Origin: Rhizobium mongolense subsp. loessense
Lineage (GTDB): Bacteria; Pseudomonadota; Alphaproteobacteria; Rhizobiales; Rhizobiaceae
NCBI RefSeq assembly: GCF_900099775.1
Contig: NZ_FMTM01000002.1
Coordinates: forward strand, 62,001 to 126,000
DNA length: 64,000 nt
Direction: 5' to 3'
In this document: piece by piece, positions 17,529-27,547 of the stretch
Layout: the number at the start of each line of letters is the position of its first letter
Position numbering within the stretch: the stretch's first letter is position 1
Translations under genes and position numbers: made by a program
The notes under the pieces: model-generated
Databases searched by the model: none
Seen by the model: the letters and a program-made list of their open reading frames with translations, nothing else
What the model was told of the DNA's origin: nothing

Positions 17529-18872
17529 ATGAGCACGATCGAATCCAGCGTGTCCTCCATCCTTCTGGACCGCGTCGCCGAATGGCTGACAAATTCCTCG
17601 CTTGCCGGTGATGATCTCGAAAACATCGTTCGCGGGTTCTGCGAGCGGATTGCTGCCGCCGGTCTCCCGATCGCGCGCGTGCACCTGACCTTTTCGATGC
17701 TTCATCCGCTCTATGACGCATTGGGCTTCACCTGGCGGCGTGCGAGCGGCGTCACGATCGAAGGCTACCGCCATTCGGTGGGCGCAAAGCCCGACCGTTT
17801 TCTCCAGAGCCCGTATTACTATCTTCTCGACAACAATCTGCAGCATATCCGCCGCCGCATCTCGCTTGATGGCGCTGCGGAATTCCCGATCTTCGAGGAC
17901 CTGCGGGCCGAGAAGATCACCGACTATCTCGCCTTCGTGCAGCCCTTCGGCGACGGTTCTGTCCAGGGCATGATGGGCTCGTGGTCGACGGACAATCATT
18001 TTGGCTTTTCCGACGACATGATCGACGCGCTGCTGCGCATGCAGAACCATCTGGCCGTCGCCGCCAAGATGGCCGTGCTCGGCAAGCTCGCAAACAACAT
18101 GCTGACGACCTATCTCGGCGGCGACGCAGGCAAGCGCGTGCTGAACGGCCAGATCCGCCGCGGCGACGGAGAAACGATCCGGGCCGCCCTTGTCATGGGC
18201 GACATGCGCCAGTCGACGATGTATGCCGAAAAGGAGGGCCGGCAGGCCTATATCGACACGCTGAACGAGTTCTTCGACGCGATTGCAGCACCTTTCAACC
18301 GCAACGGCGGCGAAATATTAAGCTTCCTCGGTGACGGTTTTCTCGCCGTCTACCCCTGCGGCCGTCACAAGGATCCGTCGAAGATCGCCTCGCAGGCGGC
18401 CCTTTCTGCCGTCCATCAGGCGCAGGCCCGCGTTGCCGAGCTCAACAACGAACGCGCCGAAAAGGGTCTTGGCGCTATCAAATATGGCATCGGGCTGCAT
18501 ATCGGCAACGTGATGCTCGGCAATGTCGGCCTCAAGGACCGCCTGACGTTTTCGGCCTTCGGTTCGGCCGTCAACGAAGTCCAGCGCCTGCAGGCGCTGA
18601 CGAAGAAGTACAATCGCGAGGTCGTCGCCAGCCAGGCGTTTGCCGGTTACTGCGGTGGCGAATGGACGACGCTTGGTGAAGAGAAGCTGCGCGGCATCCG
18701 CCAGAAGGTGACGATACTTCAGCCGCGCGCGCCCGCACAGGCACGCGCCATCGACGGGGATTTCCGCGAAGTCGCGCCAAATTGCCTTTCCGAAGCCGAA
18801 CAGGTCATCCTCCTCCACCGCGATGCCAAGAAGCAGGCGAGGCGGGCGACGGCCGAGGGATTTGTTCAGTAG
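17529..18872 (+). CDS. Class III nucleotidyl cyclase with N-terminal sensor-like domain
   Basis: Soluble protein of 447 residues of a type common in rhizobia. The ATG at 17529 was chosen because GAGGA at 17513-17517 is suitably placed; an in-frame ATG at 17511 contains that site. Residues 1-175 form an uncharacterised alpha/beta domain shared by several rhizobial cyclases. The catalytic domain follows, with metal Asp225 (VMGDMRQST) and Asp269 (FLGDGFLAVYP). The adenine-specifying Lys position is Ser265 (ILSFLGDG), and the second purine-selecting position lies in a divergent LTFSAFGSAVNE segment, so cAMP as product is not assured. It stands as a single gene. Confidence 0.82.
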   Translation: MSTIESSVSSILLDRVAEWLTNSSLAGDDLENIVRGFCERIAAAGLPIARVHLTFSMLHPLYDALGFTWRRASGVTIEGYRHSVGAKPDRFLQSPYYYLLDNNLQHIRRRISLDGAAEFPIFEDLRAEKITDYLAFVQPFGDGSVQGMMGSWSTDNHFGFSDDMIDALLRMQNHLAVAAKMAVLGKLANNMLTTYLGGDAGKRVLNGQIRRGDGETIRAALVMGDMRQSTMYAEKEGRQAYIDTLNEFFDAIAAPFNRNGGEILSFLGDGFLAVYPCGRHKDPSKIASQAALSAVHQAQARVAELNNERAEKGLGAIKYGIGLHIGNVMLGNVGLKDRLTFSAFGSAVNEVQRLQALTKKYNREVVASQAFAGYCGGEWTTLGEEKLRGIRQKVTILQPRAPAQARAIDGDFREVAPNCLSEAEQVILLHRDAKKQARRATAEGFVQ

Positions 18873-19017
18873 GCTGCGGCTGAAATGCTTGTTTTGCTTT
18901 TGTAAATCAGACGGAACGTGTCGGCTCCCCATGCCTGGTCATCAACTGGACACCCCGATTGCGGTACGATAGTGTGCCTTAACGGGAACAGAAAAGAGAC
19001 TGGGGAATATCGTTGGT

Positions 19018-20913
19018 ATGGCGTCCGCGTCCGACTTATTGCGTATCGAGAATCTCGACGTCTCATTCTCAGTGTTCGGAGACAAGCTGCGCGTTGTAAA
19101 GAATGCTGAACTGCGCATTCTTCCGGGCAAGGTGACCGCGCTTGTCGGGGAATCCGGCTCCGGCAAATCGGTTATCAGCCAGTCGATCATGGGCATCCTG
19201 CCGAACGCCGCAAAGGCGACCGGCCGCATTCTCTTCACCGATCCGCTCAACGGCGAGACCACCGATATCCTGCAGTTCGGCCGCGACAGCGAGGAAATGC
19301 GGGATTTGCGCGGCAAGCGCATGGCGACGATCTTCCAGGAGCCGATGACGTCGCTCTCGCCGCTCCACACCATCGGCAACCAGATCAGCGAGGTGCTGCT
19401 GATCCACACGGATGCCGACAAGACCGAGGCACGCGAAAGAACCCAGGAGATGCTCGGCCTCGTCGGATTTGCCAATCCGCAGCGCACCTACGACATGTAT
19501 CCGTTCGAGCTTTCAGGTGGCATGCGCCAGCGCGCCATGATCGCAATGGCGCTGATCTGCAATCCCGCCCTTTTGATCGCCGACGAGCCGACCACGGCGC
19601 TCGACGTGACGATCCAGGCGCAAATTCTCGAGCTGCTGCGCGACCTTCAGCATAAGCTCGGCATGGCGATGCTGCTTATAACTCACGATCTCGGCGTCGT
19701 CGCCAACATGGCAGACGAGGTCGTCGTGATCTATCACGGCGAAATCATGGAAGCTGGACCCGTCAATGCGATATTTCGCGATCCGCAGCATCCATATCTC
19801 AAGGGCCTGATGGCTGCCGTGCCGCATTTTGACATGAAGCCGGGCGAGCGGCTGAAAGCGCTGCGTGATGTTCCGGTCAATCTGGAATCGTTTCTCGGCA
19901 AAGAGCGAATGGTGGGTGCGGACGGGCCGAAGCTTTTGCTCTCGGTCAACAATCTCTCCAAGGCGTTTGCGACGCGCAAGCGCAGTTTTTTCGGCAGAGG
20001 TGAAGCGGCAGCCGTGCGGGCCGTCGACGACGTCAGTTTCGATATCCGGCGCGGCGAATGTCTGGGGCTCGTCGGCGAGTCGGGCTGTGGCAAGACCACC
20101 GTCAGCAAGATCTTGATGCGCGCAATCACGCCCGATGGCGGCTCGGTGATCTTCAATGACGGCAAGGACGTGATCGACGTTCTTTCCGTCAAGGGCGACG
20201 ATTTGCAAGCGCTGCGCACCAAGATCCAGATGGTGTTTCAGGATCCGGTCTCTTCGCTGTCGCCGCGCATGACGGTGCGTAACATCCTGAGCGAGCCGCT
20301 GGAAATCCACGATCGCGGGGACAGCGCCGAACGCAAGCAGAAGGTCGAAGCGCTGATGGGCGCCATCGGCCTCGACCGGCGTTACCTGAGCCGCTATCCG
20401 CACAGCTTCTCGGGCGGCCAGCGCCAGCGCATCGGTATTGCCCGGGCCTTAGCTCTTGGTCCCAAACTGATCATCCTGGACGAACCGGTCTCCGCCCTCG
20501 ACGTTTCCGTGCAGGCACAGATTCTCAATCTGCTCAAGGATCTGCAGAAAGAGCTCGGCCTGACCTACCTCTTCATTTCGCACAATCTCGCCGTCGTCGA
20601 CTATATGGCCGATCGCATCGCCGTGATGTGCAAGGGCCGCATCGTCGAAATCGCCCCGCGCGAGATCATCTTGCGGGATCCGGTGCATCCCTACACGAAA
20701 TCGCTGCTTGCCGCCGTCCCCTTCCCCGATCTCGACCGGCCGCTCGATTTCGAAGAGTTGCGCAAAAGTGGCGCCGCCGACAAACAGAACTGGGGCATCA
20801 CCTTTACCGCCGAACATGACGATGCGTCAGAACTTGCCTATGCCGATCTCGGCAACGGTCATCTGGTGCGCGCCCGTAAGGGTGCGGATGCAAAGGAACT
20901 GCGTGCATGGTAA
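19018..20913 (+). CDS. Peptide-type ABC transporter, fused dual ATP-binding protein
   Basis: A 631-residue protein with two complete ABC ATPase domains in tandem, as in YejF-like importers. Domain 1 (about residues 1-265) has Walker A GESGSGKS, signature LSGGMRQR and Walker [13 protein letters not shown]. Domain 2 (about 305-600) has [17 protein letters not shown] and [12 protein letters not shown]. Both carry the oligopeptide-type tail ([12 protein letters not shown] and [12 protein letters not shown]). It leads an operon with a binding protein and two permeases; its stop overlaps the binding-protein start by seven bases. An ATPase gene first in the operon is less usual than binding protein first. 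Confidence 0.9.
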   Translation: MASASDLLRIENLDVSFSVFGDKLRVVKNAELRILPGKVTALVGESGSGKSVISQSIMGILPNAAKATGRILFTDPLNGETTDILQFGRDSEEMRDLRGKRMATIFQEPMTSLSPLHTIGNQISEVLLIHTDADKTEARERTQEMLGLVGFANPQRTYDMYPFELSGGMRQRAMIAMALICNPALLIADEPTTALDVTIQAQILELLRDLQHKLGMAMLLITHDLGVVANMADEVVVIYHGEIMEAGPVNAIFRDPQHPYLKGLMAAVPHFDMKPGERLKALRDVPVNLESFLGKERMVGADGPKLLLSVNNLSKAFATRKRSFFGRGEAAAVRAVDDVSFDIRRGECLGLVGESGCGKTTVSKILMRAITPDGGSVIFNDGKDVIDVLSVKGDDLQALRTKIQMVFQDPVSSLSPRMTVRNILSEPLEIHDRGDSAERKQKVEALMGAIGLDRRYLSRYPHSFSGGQRQRIGIARALALGPKLIILDEPVSALDVSVQAQILNLLKDLQKELGLTYLFISHNLAVVDYMADRIAVMCKGRIVEIAPREIILRDPVHPYTKSLLAAVPFPDLDRPLDFEELRKSGAADKQNWGITFTAEHDDASELAYADLGNGHLVRARKGADAKELRAW

Positions 20914-22817
20914 CCCGCCGAACCTTTCTCGGCGGCCTTCTTGGCGCAGCCGTCGGACCGGCTGCTGCACGTGATATGGGCGACCGCGATATCGAGCCGG
21001 AATTCCTGCGTGACCTGTTGACAGCAGATCGCATTCCGCCAATGCCCGAGCGGTTGCCGAAGCATCCGCGCATCATCAACATGAAAGAGGCCGGTCTGAC
21101 GCCCGGCGTCTACGGCGGTTCTGTGCGCACCATCATCGGCGCCGCCCGCGACATCCGCTACATGACCGTTTACGGCTATTCGCGCCTTGTCGGGTATGAC
21201 AAGCACCTGCGGTTCCAGGCCGACATTCTCGGCGGCTATACATCGGAAAACGATAGCATCTTCACCTTCCACCTGCGCGAAGGCCACAAGTGGTCCGATG
21301 GGCATCCCTTCACTGCCGACGATTTCCGTTACTGGTGGGAAGACGTCATTTCCAACAAATCGCTAACGCCCGGCGGCGGGGCGTTGGAGCTGCGGCCCCA
21401 CGGCGTGCTTCCGCATTTCGAGGTGCTAGACGAATTCACCGTCCGCTACAGTTGGGACAAGCCCAACCCGAATTTCCTGCCGGCGCTCGCCGGCCCGTTG
21501 CCGCTCGTCATCTTCGGTCCCGCCCATTACCTCAAGCAGTTCCACAAGAAATACCAGGATGACTTCCGGCTTTCCGCACTCATGCGGGAAAACCGGGTGA
21601 AGAAGTGGGTTGACCTGCACATCAAGATGTCGCGCGCCTCGCGTCCGGAAAATCCGGAGCTGCCGACACTCGATCCATGGCGCAACACGACAGCACCGCC
21701 AGCCGACCAATTCGTTTTCGTGCGCAATCCGTTCTTCCATCGCGTCGATGAAAACGGCATGCAACTGCCCTATATCGACCGCTTCATCCTGAACGTCAGC
21801 TCGTCGTCGATCATCGCGGCCAAAGCGGGTGCGGGGGAATCCGACCTGCAGGCGACCGGCATCGATTTCAATGACTATACCTTCCTCAAGGAGGCCGAGA
21901 AGCGCTTCCCGGTCAAGGTCAATCTCTGGAAACAGGCGCGCGGATCGCGGATCGCGCTCCTCCCGAACCTCAATTGCGCCGACGAAGCCTGGCGCAAGCT
22001 CTTCCGCGACGTTCGCTTCCGCCGGGCGCTGTCACTTTCGATCGACCGTCACGAAATCAACATGGTCGCCTTCTACGGCCTCGGCAAGCCGAGCGCCGAC
22101 ACCGTTTTGCAGGACAGCCCGCTTTATAAGCAAGAATACGCCGACGCCTTCATTCAGTTCGATCCGGATGAAGCCAACCGCCTGCTTGACGAACTGGGTC
22201 TCAAAGCGCGTGACGGCGAAGGTTTCCGCCTGTTGCCGGACGGACGGCGAGCGGAGATCACCGTCGAAACTGCCGGCGAAAGCACACTCGATACCGACGT
22301 TCTTGAACTCGTCCACGATCATTGGAAGAATATCGGGCTTGCGCTCTACACGCGAACGTCGCAGCGTGACGTCTTCCAGAGCCGCGCCATGAGCGGCACG
22401 ATCATGATGTCGACGTGGTTCGGCATTGAAAACGGCGTTCCGACCGCCGACATGGCGCCAAGCCAGCTGGCGCCGACCGTCGACGATCAGCTGCAATGGC
22501 CGATCTGGGGCATGTACTATCTGTCTGCCGGCCAGGAGGGCAGCGCGCCTGACCTGCCTGAGGCGGTCGAGCTCGTCGACCTCCTGAAACAGTGGGGTGC
22601 CACTGCCGACTTCCGCAAGCGCGAAGCGATCTGGCACAGGATGCTGTCGATCTATACGCAGCAGGTGTTTTCGATCGGGCTCATCAATGGCGCGCTGCAG
22701 CCGATCCTGCGTTCGGCCAAGATGCAGAACGTGCCGGAGCGGGCGCTCTACGGCTTCGATCCAACGTCTTATCTCGGCATTTACATGCCGGATGCTTTCT
22801 GGCTGAAGGAGGCGTGA
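20907..22817 (+). CDS. Peptide-type ABC substrate-binding protein (SBP_bac_5), Tat-type signal
   Basis: Large periplasmic solute-binding protein of 636 residues. The N-terminus [16 protein letters not shown] fits the twin-arginine consensus, so it is probably exported folded. The family 5 core is visible as FHLREGHKWSDGHPFTADDF (about residues 115-134) and, later, RRALSLSIDRHEI. At over 600 residues it belongs to the long subgroup that accompanies fused ATPases. The ligand is unknown: peptides, opines and oligosaccharides are all transported by relatives. It overlaps the ATPase gene by seven bases and ends one base before the permease start codon. Confidence 0.87.
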   Translation: MVTRRTFLGGLLGAAVGPAAARDMGDRDIEPEFLRDLLTADRIPPMPERLPKHPRIINMKEAGLTPGVYGGSVRTIIGAARDIRYMTVYGYSRLVGYDKHLRFQADILGGYTSENDSIFTFHLREGHKWSDGHPFTADDFRYWWEDVISNKSLTPGGGALELRPHGVLPHFEVLDEFTVRYSWDKPNPNFLPALAGPLPLVIFGPAHYLKQFHKKYQDDFRLSALMRENRVKKWVDLHIKMSRASRPENPELPTLDPWRNTTAPPADQFVFVRNPFFHRVDENGMQLPYIDRFILNVSSSSIIAAKAGAGESDLQATGIDFNDYTFLKEAEKRFPVKVNLWKQARGSRIALLPNLNCADEAWRKLFRDVRFRRALSLSIDRHEINMVAFYGLGKPSADTVLQDSPLYKQEYADAFIQFDPDEANRLLDELGLKARDGEGFRLLPDGRRAEITVETAGESTLDTDVLELVHDHWKNIGLALYTRTSQRDVFQSRAMSGTIMMSTWFGIENGVPTADMAPSQLAPTVDDQLQWPIWGMYYLSAGQEGSAPDLPEAVELVDLLKQWGATADFRKREAIWHRMLSIYTQQVFSIGLINGALQPILRSAKMQNVPERALYGFDPTSYLGIYMPDAFWLKEA

Positions 22818-22818
22818 C

Positions 22819-23817
22819 GTGCTGAGATACATTCTCTGGCGGATTGCCGCCATGGTCCCCACGCTGCTCGTGATTTCGGCGCTCGTCTTTACAATCATCG
22901 AGTTGCCGCCGGGCGACTTCTTCGAAAGCCAGATCGCCGAGCTGCGCGCACAGGGCGAGAGCGCCAACCTGCAGGAGATCGAAGAGCTGCGGCAGCAATA
23001 CGGTTTCGACAAGCCGGCCATCATCCGCTACTTCTATTGGGTCGGCGGCATGCTGCACGGCGATTTCGGCTATTCATTCGAATACCAGCTGCCGGTTTCC
23101 GCAGTGGTCGGCGACCGTCTGTGGCTGACGATCCTCGTTTCCTTCACGACCATCCTGGTGACGTGGCTGATCGCTTTTCCGATCGGCATCTATTCCGCTA
23201 CTCATCAATATAGCTGGAGTGACTACGGACTGACGTTTCTCGGGCTGCTCGGCATTGCCATCCCGAACTTCATGCTGGCACTCATCCTGATGTATTTCGC
23301 CAATATCTGGTTCGGCATCTCGATCGGTCATCTGATGGACCAGAAATATCTCTCCGAGCCAATGAGCTGGGAGAAGGCGCGATCGATCCTGTCCCACCTG
23401 TGGATCCCTGTCATCATCGTCGGCACGGCGGGTACAGCCGGCATGATCCGCCGCCTTCGTGCCAATCTGCTGGACGAGATGCAGAAGCAATATGTGACGA
23501 CTGCGCGTGCCAAGGGCCTTCATCCGACCCGTGCACTCATCAAATATCCGCTGCGCATGGCGCTCAACTTCTTCGTCGCCGACATCGGTTCGATCCTGCC
23601 GTCGATCATCTCGGGCGCCGAGATCGTCGCCATCGTGCTGTCGCTCGAAACGACTGGCCCGATGCTGATCAAGGCACTGCAGAGCCAGGACATGTATCTT
23701 GCCGGTTCTTTCCTGATGTTCCTTGCCTTCTTGAACGTCATCGGCGTGTTGATTTCCGATATCGCCCTCGGCTTCCTCGATCCGCGCATCCGTCTGCAAG
23801 GCAGGAGCACCAAATAA
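22819..23817 (+). CDS. Peptide-type ABC transporter permease, DppB family
   Basis: Inner-membrane permease of 332 residues with about six helices. It uses a GTG start with AGGAGG at 22807-22812. The cytoplasmic coupling segment is YVTTARAKGLHPTRALIKYPLR (about residues 225-246; key residues A, R, A, K, G, L), typical of DppB/OppB. The last base of its TAA stop is the first base of the next permease's ATG. Confidence 0.9.
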   Translation: MLRYILWRIAAMVPTLLVISALVFTIIELPPGDFFESQIAELRAQGESANLQEIEELRQQYGFDKPAIIRYFYWVGGMLHGDFGYSFEYQLPVSAVVGDRLWLTILVSFTTILVTWLIAFPIGIYSATHQYSWSDYGLTFLGLLGIAIPNFMLALILMYFANIWFGISIGHLMDQKYLSEPMSWEKARSILSHLWIPVIIVGTAGTAGMIRRLRANLLDEMQKQYVTTARAKGLHPTRALIKYPLRMALNFFVADIGSILPSIISGAEIVAIVLSLETTGPMLIKALQSQDMYLAGSFLMFLAFLNVIGVLISDIALGFLDPRIRLQGRSTK

Positions 23818-24989
23818 TGTCGCCCTTGCCACCGCCCGGCGCTCCCTTGCAGCACTATGTCTCGACCGCACCGTTCGATCCCATCGCAACGGAATCGATG
23901 GCGGCTGCCAGTTCGCGTATTCACCTTGCTTCCCAAAAGCAGCTGATGTGGTGGAAGTTCAAGCAGCACCGTCTTGCGCTGGCTTCCGGCATCTTTTTGC
24001 TTGTCGTCTATCTGATGATAGTGGTCGTTGAGTTTCTGGCGCCTTACGGCCTGCACACGCGCAATGTCGACTATATTCATTCCCCGCCCCAGCGCGTGCA
24101 CCTCTTCGACAAGGGCGAATTCGTCGGTCCCTTCGTCTATGGCCGCACGATGCAACTCGACCTTGACACGCTGCGCCGGGTCTACACCGACAATCCGAAC
24201 GACGTTCAGCCGATCCGCTTCTTCTGCCGTGGCGATTCCTATAAATTTTGGGGCCTCGTTCAGTCCGATCTGCACCTTGTCTGCCCGGCACAAGGCGGCC
24301 AGATGTACCTGCTCGGCACCGATCGCCTCGGCCGCGACGTGCTCTCGCGTATCCTCTACGGCGCCCGGATTTCGTTGACAATCGGCCTGATCGGCATCGC
24401 AATCAGCTTCGTGCTGGGCATCGTCATCGGCGGCCTTGCCGGCTATTGGGGCGGCGTCTTCGACCTGATCGTCCAGCGGGTGATCGAGGTGCTGCAGTCG
24501 CTGCCGAGCCTGCCGCTCTGGATGGCTCTTGCAGCCATCATGCCGGTGACGTGGAGCCCGATCGTCATCTATTTCGGTATTACTGTAATCCTCGGCATCA
24601 TCGATTGGACCGGGCTTGCACGTGCTGTGCGTTCCAAGCTTCTCGCGCTGCGCGAAGAGGATTATGTGCAGGCTGCCCAGCTGATGGGGGCAAGCACGCC
24701 GCGCATCATCGCGCGGCATCTTGTGCCCGGCTTCATGTCGCATCTGATTGCCTCGGCGACGATCTCGATCCCGGGCATGATCCTCGGCGAAACGGCGCTT
24801 TCTTTTCTGGGGCTTGGCCTTCGGCCGCCGATCACCAGCTGGGGTATCTTGCTCACCGAGGCCAAGAGCGTCAGCGTCATCGCCTTTTATCCGTGGCTGC
24901 TTTTCCCGATTATTCCAGTGGTTCTTGTCATTTTGGCCTTCAACTTTCTGGGAGATGGGTTGCGCGATGCAGCAGATCCCTACAAATAG
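23817..24989 (+). CDS. Peptide-type ABC transporter permease, DppC family
   Basis: Second permease, 390 residues. The ATG at 23817 overlaps the preceding TAA (TAATG). The frame is open further upstream only because it shadows the DppB gene. One N-terminal helix is followed by a periplasmic segment of about 150 residues, longer than in typical DppC, then five helices. The DppC motif YLLGTDRLGRDVLSRILYG lies at about residues 162-180, and the coupling segment YVQAAQLMGAS near residue 282. Glycosyltransferase genes follow after 90 bases in the same direction. Confidence 0.9.
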   Translation: MSPLPPPGAPLQHYVSTAPFDPIATESMAAASSRIHLASQKQLMWWKFKQHRLALASGIFLLVVYLMIVVVEFLAPYGLHTRNVDYIHSPPQRVHLFDKGEFVGPFVYGRTMQLDLDTLRRVYTDNPNDVQPIRFFCRGDSYKFWGLVQSDLHLVCPAQGGQMYLLGTDRLGRDVLSRILYGARISLTIGLIGIAISFVLGIVIGGLAGYWGGVFDLIVQRVIEVLQSLPSLPLWMALAAIMPVTWSPIVIYFGITVILGIIDWTGLARAVRSKLLALREEDYVQAAQLMGASTPRIIARHLVPGFMSHLIASATISIPGMILGETALSFLGLGLRPPITSWGILLTEAKSVSVIAFYPWLLFPIIPVVLVILAFNFLGDGLRDAADPYK

Positions 24990-25079
24990 CAGGCTTGGTG
25001 GAGATTTGCCGCTCTGCTGTGTCTCGCCCTCCGGAAAACTGGGGGCCTAACTATGTTGTTCGCCCCGAAGGAAATACCC

Positions 25080-26288
25080 ATGGCCAGACGCGTGGAAGAT
25101 GCTCGCATCCTGATGTACAGCCACGATACGTTCGGCCTCGGCCACCTGCGCCGGTGTCGGACAATTGCACATGCGCTCGTCGAGGATTATCGCGGTCTCA
25201 ATGTGCTGATCATTTCCGGCGCAACGATTGCTGGTGCGTTCGACTACCGGGCGCGCGTCGACTTCGTGAAGATCCCCAGCGTGATCAAGCTTCACAACGG
25301 CGAATATACGTCGATGGCGAGCCATATCGATCTTCACGAAACGCTGAAGATGCGCGAATCGAGCATCCGCCATACGGCAGAGACCTTTCAGCCGGACATC
25401 TTCATCGTCGACAAGGAGCCGATGGGCCTCAAAGGCGAAATCGAGGACACGCTTGCTTATCTGAAGGCACGGGGCACGACATTGGTGCTCGGTCTGCGCG
25501 AGATCATGGATGCGCCGCATCTGCTCGATGCCGAGTGGAAGAGGAACGGTATCATGCAGAAGATCGAACAGTATTACGACAGCGTCTGGGTCTATGGGCC
25601 GCCTGATTTTTACGATCCGCTGATCGGCCTCGATGTTCCCCACAGCGTGCGCCGGAAGATGGACTTCGTCGGCTTCCTGCAACGCAGCGTTTCGGTCGGC
25701 AAGACATCGGTCAACGCGCGCAAGGACGATTACATCCTCGTCACCACCGGCGGCGGCGGAGATGGTTCCGACCTCGTCCATGACGTTATGAACGCCTATG
25801 AGCATGATGCGACGCTCGAGCAGAAAGCGCTGGTCGTGCTCGGACCCTACATGCCGGCGGCCGAGCGCTCGAAACTCGTCAGGAAAGGCGAAAAGATCCC
25901 CTATATCGAAGTGATCGAGTTCGACAACCATATGGAAGAACTCATGGTCGGCGCCACGGGCGTCGTTGCCATGGGCGGCTACAACACCTATTGCGAAATC
26001 CTGTCCTTCGACAAGCCGGCGCTCGTCGTGCCGCGGGTCAAGCCCCGGGAAGAGCAGTTGCTGCGTGCCCAGCGCGCCAGCGAACTCGGCCTGGTGGACA
26101 TGCTTCTGCCCGATCAGTCGGCTGATCCGGTGATCATGGCAGAGGCGCTGAAACGGTTGCCGCAACGCCTGCCACCATCAAAGAGCGGACGCGATATGCA
26201 ACTTCAAGGGCTCGACCATATTTCGCAAACCGTCGGCCACTGGCTCGACAATCGCGGCAGCCATCTTGCCGTCGTCGGCGCAGAATAA
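25080..26288 (+). CDS. GT-B glycosyltransferase (MurG-like fold)
   Basis: Predicted glycosyltransferase of 402 residues. The ATG at 25080 has GAAGGAAA a few bases upstream; the frame opens at 25053 but those nine codons look non-native. The N-terminus ILMYSHDTFGLGHLRRC holds the GLGH acceptor loop, and the C-terminal donor domain has VVAMGGYNTYCEILSFDKPALVVPR (key residues GGYNT and the final PR), as in MurG-like enzymes. It is related in layout to the third gene of this cluster (27544-28677). No signal peptide or membrane helix is seen. It starts a three-gene glycosyltransferase run. Confidence 0.8.
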   Translation: MARRVEDARILMYSHDTFGLGHLRRCRTIAHALVEDYRGLNVLIISGATIAGAFDYRARVDFVKIPSVIKLHNGEYTSMASHIDLHETLKMRESSIRHTAETFQPDIFIVDKEPMGLKGEIEDTLAYLKARGTTLVLGLREIMDAPHLLDAEWKRNGIMQKIEQYYDSVWVYGPPDFYDPLIGLDVPHSVRRKMDFVGFLQRSVSVGKTSVNARKDDYILVTTGGGGDGSDLVHDVMNAYEHDATLEQKALVVLGPYMPAAERSKLVRKGEKIPYIEVIEFDNHMEELMVGATGVVAMGGYNTYCEILSFDKPALVVPRVKPREEQLLRAQRASELGLVDMLLPDQSADPVIMAEALKRLPQRLPPSKSGRDMQLQGLDHISQTVGHWLDNRGSHLAVVGAE

Positions 26289-26299
26289 AGATCAAAGCC

Positions 26300-27547
26300 T
26301 TGCCGGAGCGTCGCAAGATTCTTGTCGTGCTGAAAGGCTATCCGCGCCTTTCCGAAACCTTCATTGCTCAAGAGCTGCTCGGCCTGGAAAAAGCGGGCTT
26401 CCATCTGACGCTGATTTCGATGAGGCGGCCGACCGACACGAAACGCCACCCGGTGCATGACGAGATCAAGGCGCGCGTCGTCTACCTGCCGGAATACCTG
26501 CACGAAGAGCCGCTGCGCGTCGTGAAGGGGCTTTTTGCCGGCTTTCGAAAGCCGGGTTTCAAGGCCCTGATGAAACGCTTTCTGACCGATCTGCCACGCG
26601 ATATCTCCCGCAACCGCTTCCGCCGCCTCGGCCAGGCGCTGGTGCTTGCCCGCGAGTGGCCGGATAACGGCCAATGGCTGCACGCACATTTCATCCATAC
26701 CCCTGCTTCTGTCACCGGTTATGCAAGCATTCTGACGGGCGTGCCCTGGACCGTCTCGGCCCATGCAAAAGACATCTGGACCTCGCCCGACTGGGAGCTG
26801 AGCACCAAGCTTGGCACCGCCCGCTGGGCGGTAACGTGCACGAGGAGCGGCTGGGAGCATCTGCGAAGCCTGACCGGGCGGCCGGATGCGGTCCACCTCA
26901 GCTATCACGGACTCGATCTGGCGCGCTTCGGCCGTTTCGAAGGCCAGCACTCCAACCGGGATGGCACCGATCCTTCCGACCCGGTTCTTCTATTGAGCGT
27001 CGGCCGGGCGGTCGAAAAGAAGGGGTACGACGTGCTGCTGCGTGCCCTCGCCCTGCTTCCAAAAAGCCTCAACTGGCGTTTCGAACACATCGGCGGCGGT
27101 GACGAACTGGCCAGATTGAAGGCGCTCGCCGCGGAGCTCGGACTTGCCGGCAACATTGTCTGGAAAGGCGCAATGGCGCAGAAGGAGGTCCTCGCTCATT
27201 ACCGCAGCGCCGACCTTTTTGCGCTTGCCTGCCGCATTGCAGCCAACGGCGACAGGGATGGATTGCCAAATGTGCTGGTCGAGGCGTCGAGCCAGCGGCT
27301 GATGTGCCTTTCGACCGATGTTGCAGGCGTGCCGGAACTGCTGACAAACGGCGAGAACGGTCTCGTCGTTCCGCCGGAAGATCCGATGGCGTTCGCTGGC
27401 GCGCTTGAGGCGGCGATCCGCGATCCGGCGCTGCGAAGACGCCTGGGCGATGCGGCGGAAACATGCGTGCGTGCGCATTTCGACTATCATTCCAGCATAA
27501 AGCAGCTGATACACCTCTTCGAAGAGGAATGGCAACAACCCTCATGA
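26300..27547 (+). CDS. Glycosyltransferase family 4 protein
   Basis: Glycosyltransferase of 415 residues, 11 bases after the previous gene. No ATG lies close to the conserved N-terminus (ILVVLKGYPRLSETFI), so the TTG at 26300 is taken as start with moderate certainty. The SETFI segment is typical of GT4 enzymes for exo- or lipopolysaccharide. The donor-site region is ACRIAANGDRDGLPNVLVEA (key residues GDRDGLPNVLVEA), the E-x7-E region of the family. Its stop overlaps the next start (ATGA). Confidence 0.85.
   Translation: MPERRKILVVLKGYPRLSETFIAQELLGLEKAGFHLTLISMRRPTDTKRHPVHDEIKARVVYLPEYLHEEPLRVVKGLFAGFRKPGFKALMKRFLTDLPRDISRNRFRRLGQALVLAREWPDNGQWLHAHFIHTPASVTGYASILTGVPWTVSAHAKDIWTSPDWELSTKLGTARWAVTCTRSGWEHLRSLTGRPDAVHLSYHGLDLARFGRFEGQHSNRDGTDPSDPVLLLSVGRAVEKKGYDVLLRALALLPKSLNWRFEHIGGGDELARLKALAAELGLAGNIVWKGAMAQKEVLAHYRSADLFALACRIAANGDRDGLPNVLVEASSQRLMCLSTDVAGVPELLTNGENGLVVPPEDPMAFAGALEAAIRDPALRRRLGDAAETCVRAHFDYHSSIKQLIHLFEEEWQQPS

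Noticed and set aside
23520..24743. 407-codon minus-strand frame
   Set aside because: It is antisense to both peptide permeases and has no recognisable domain.
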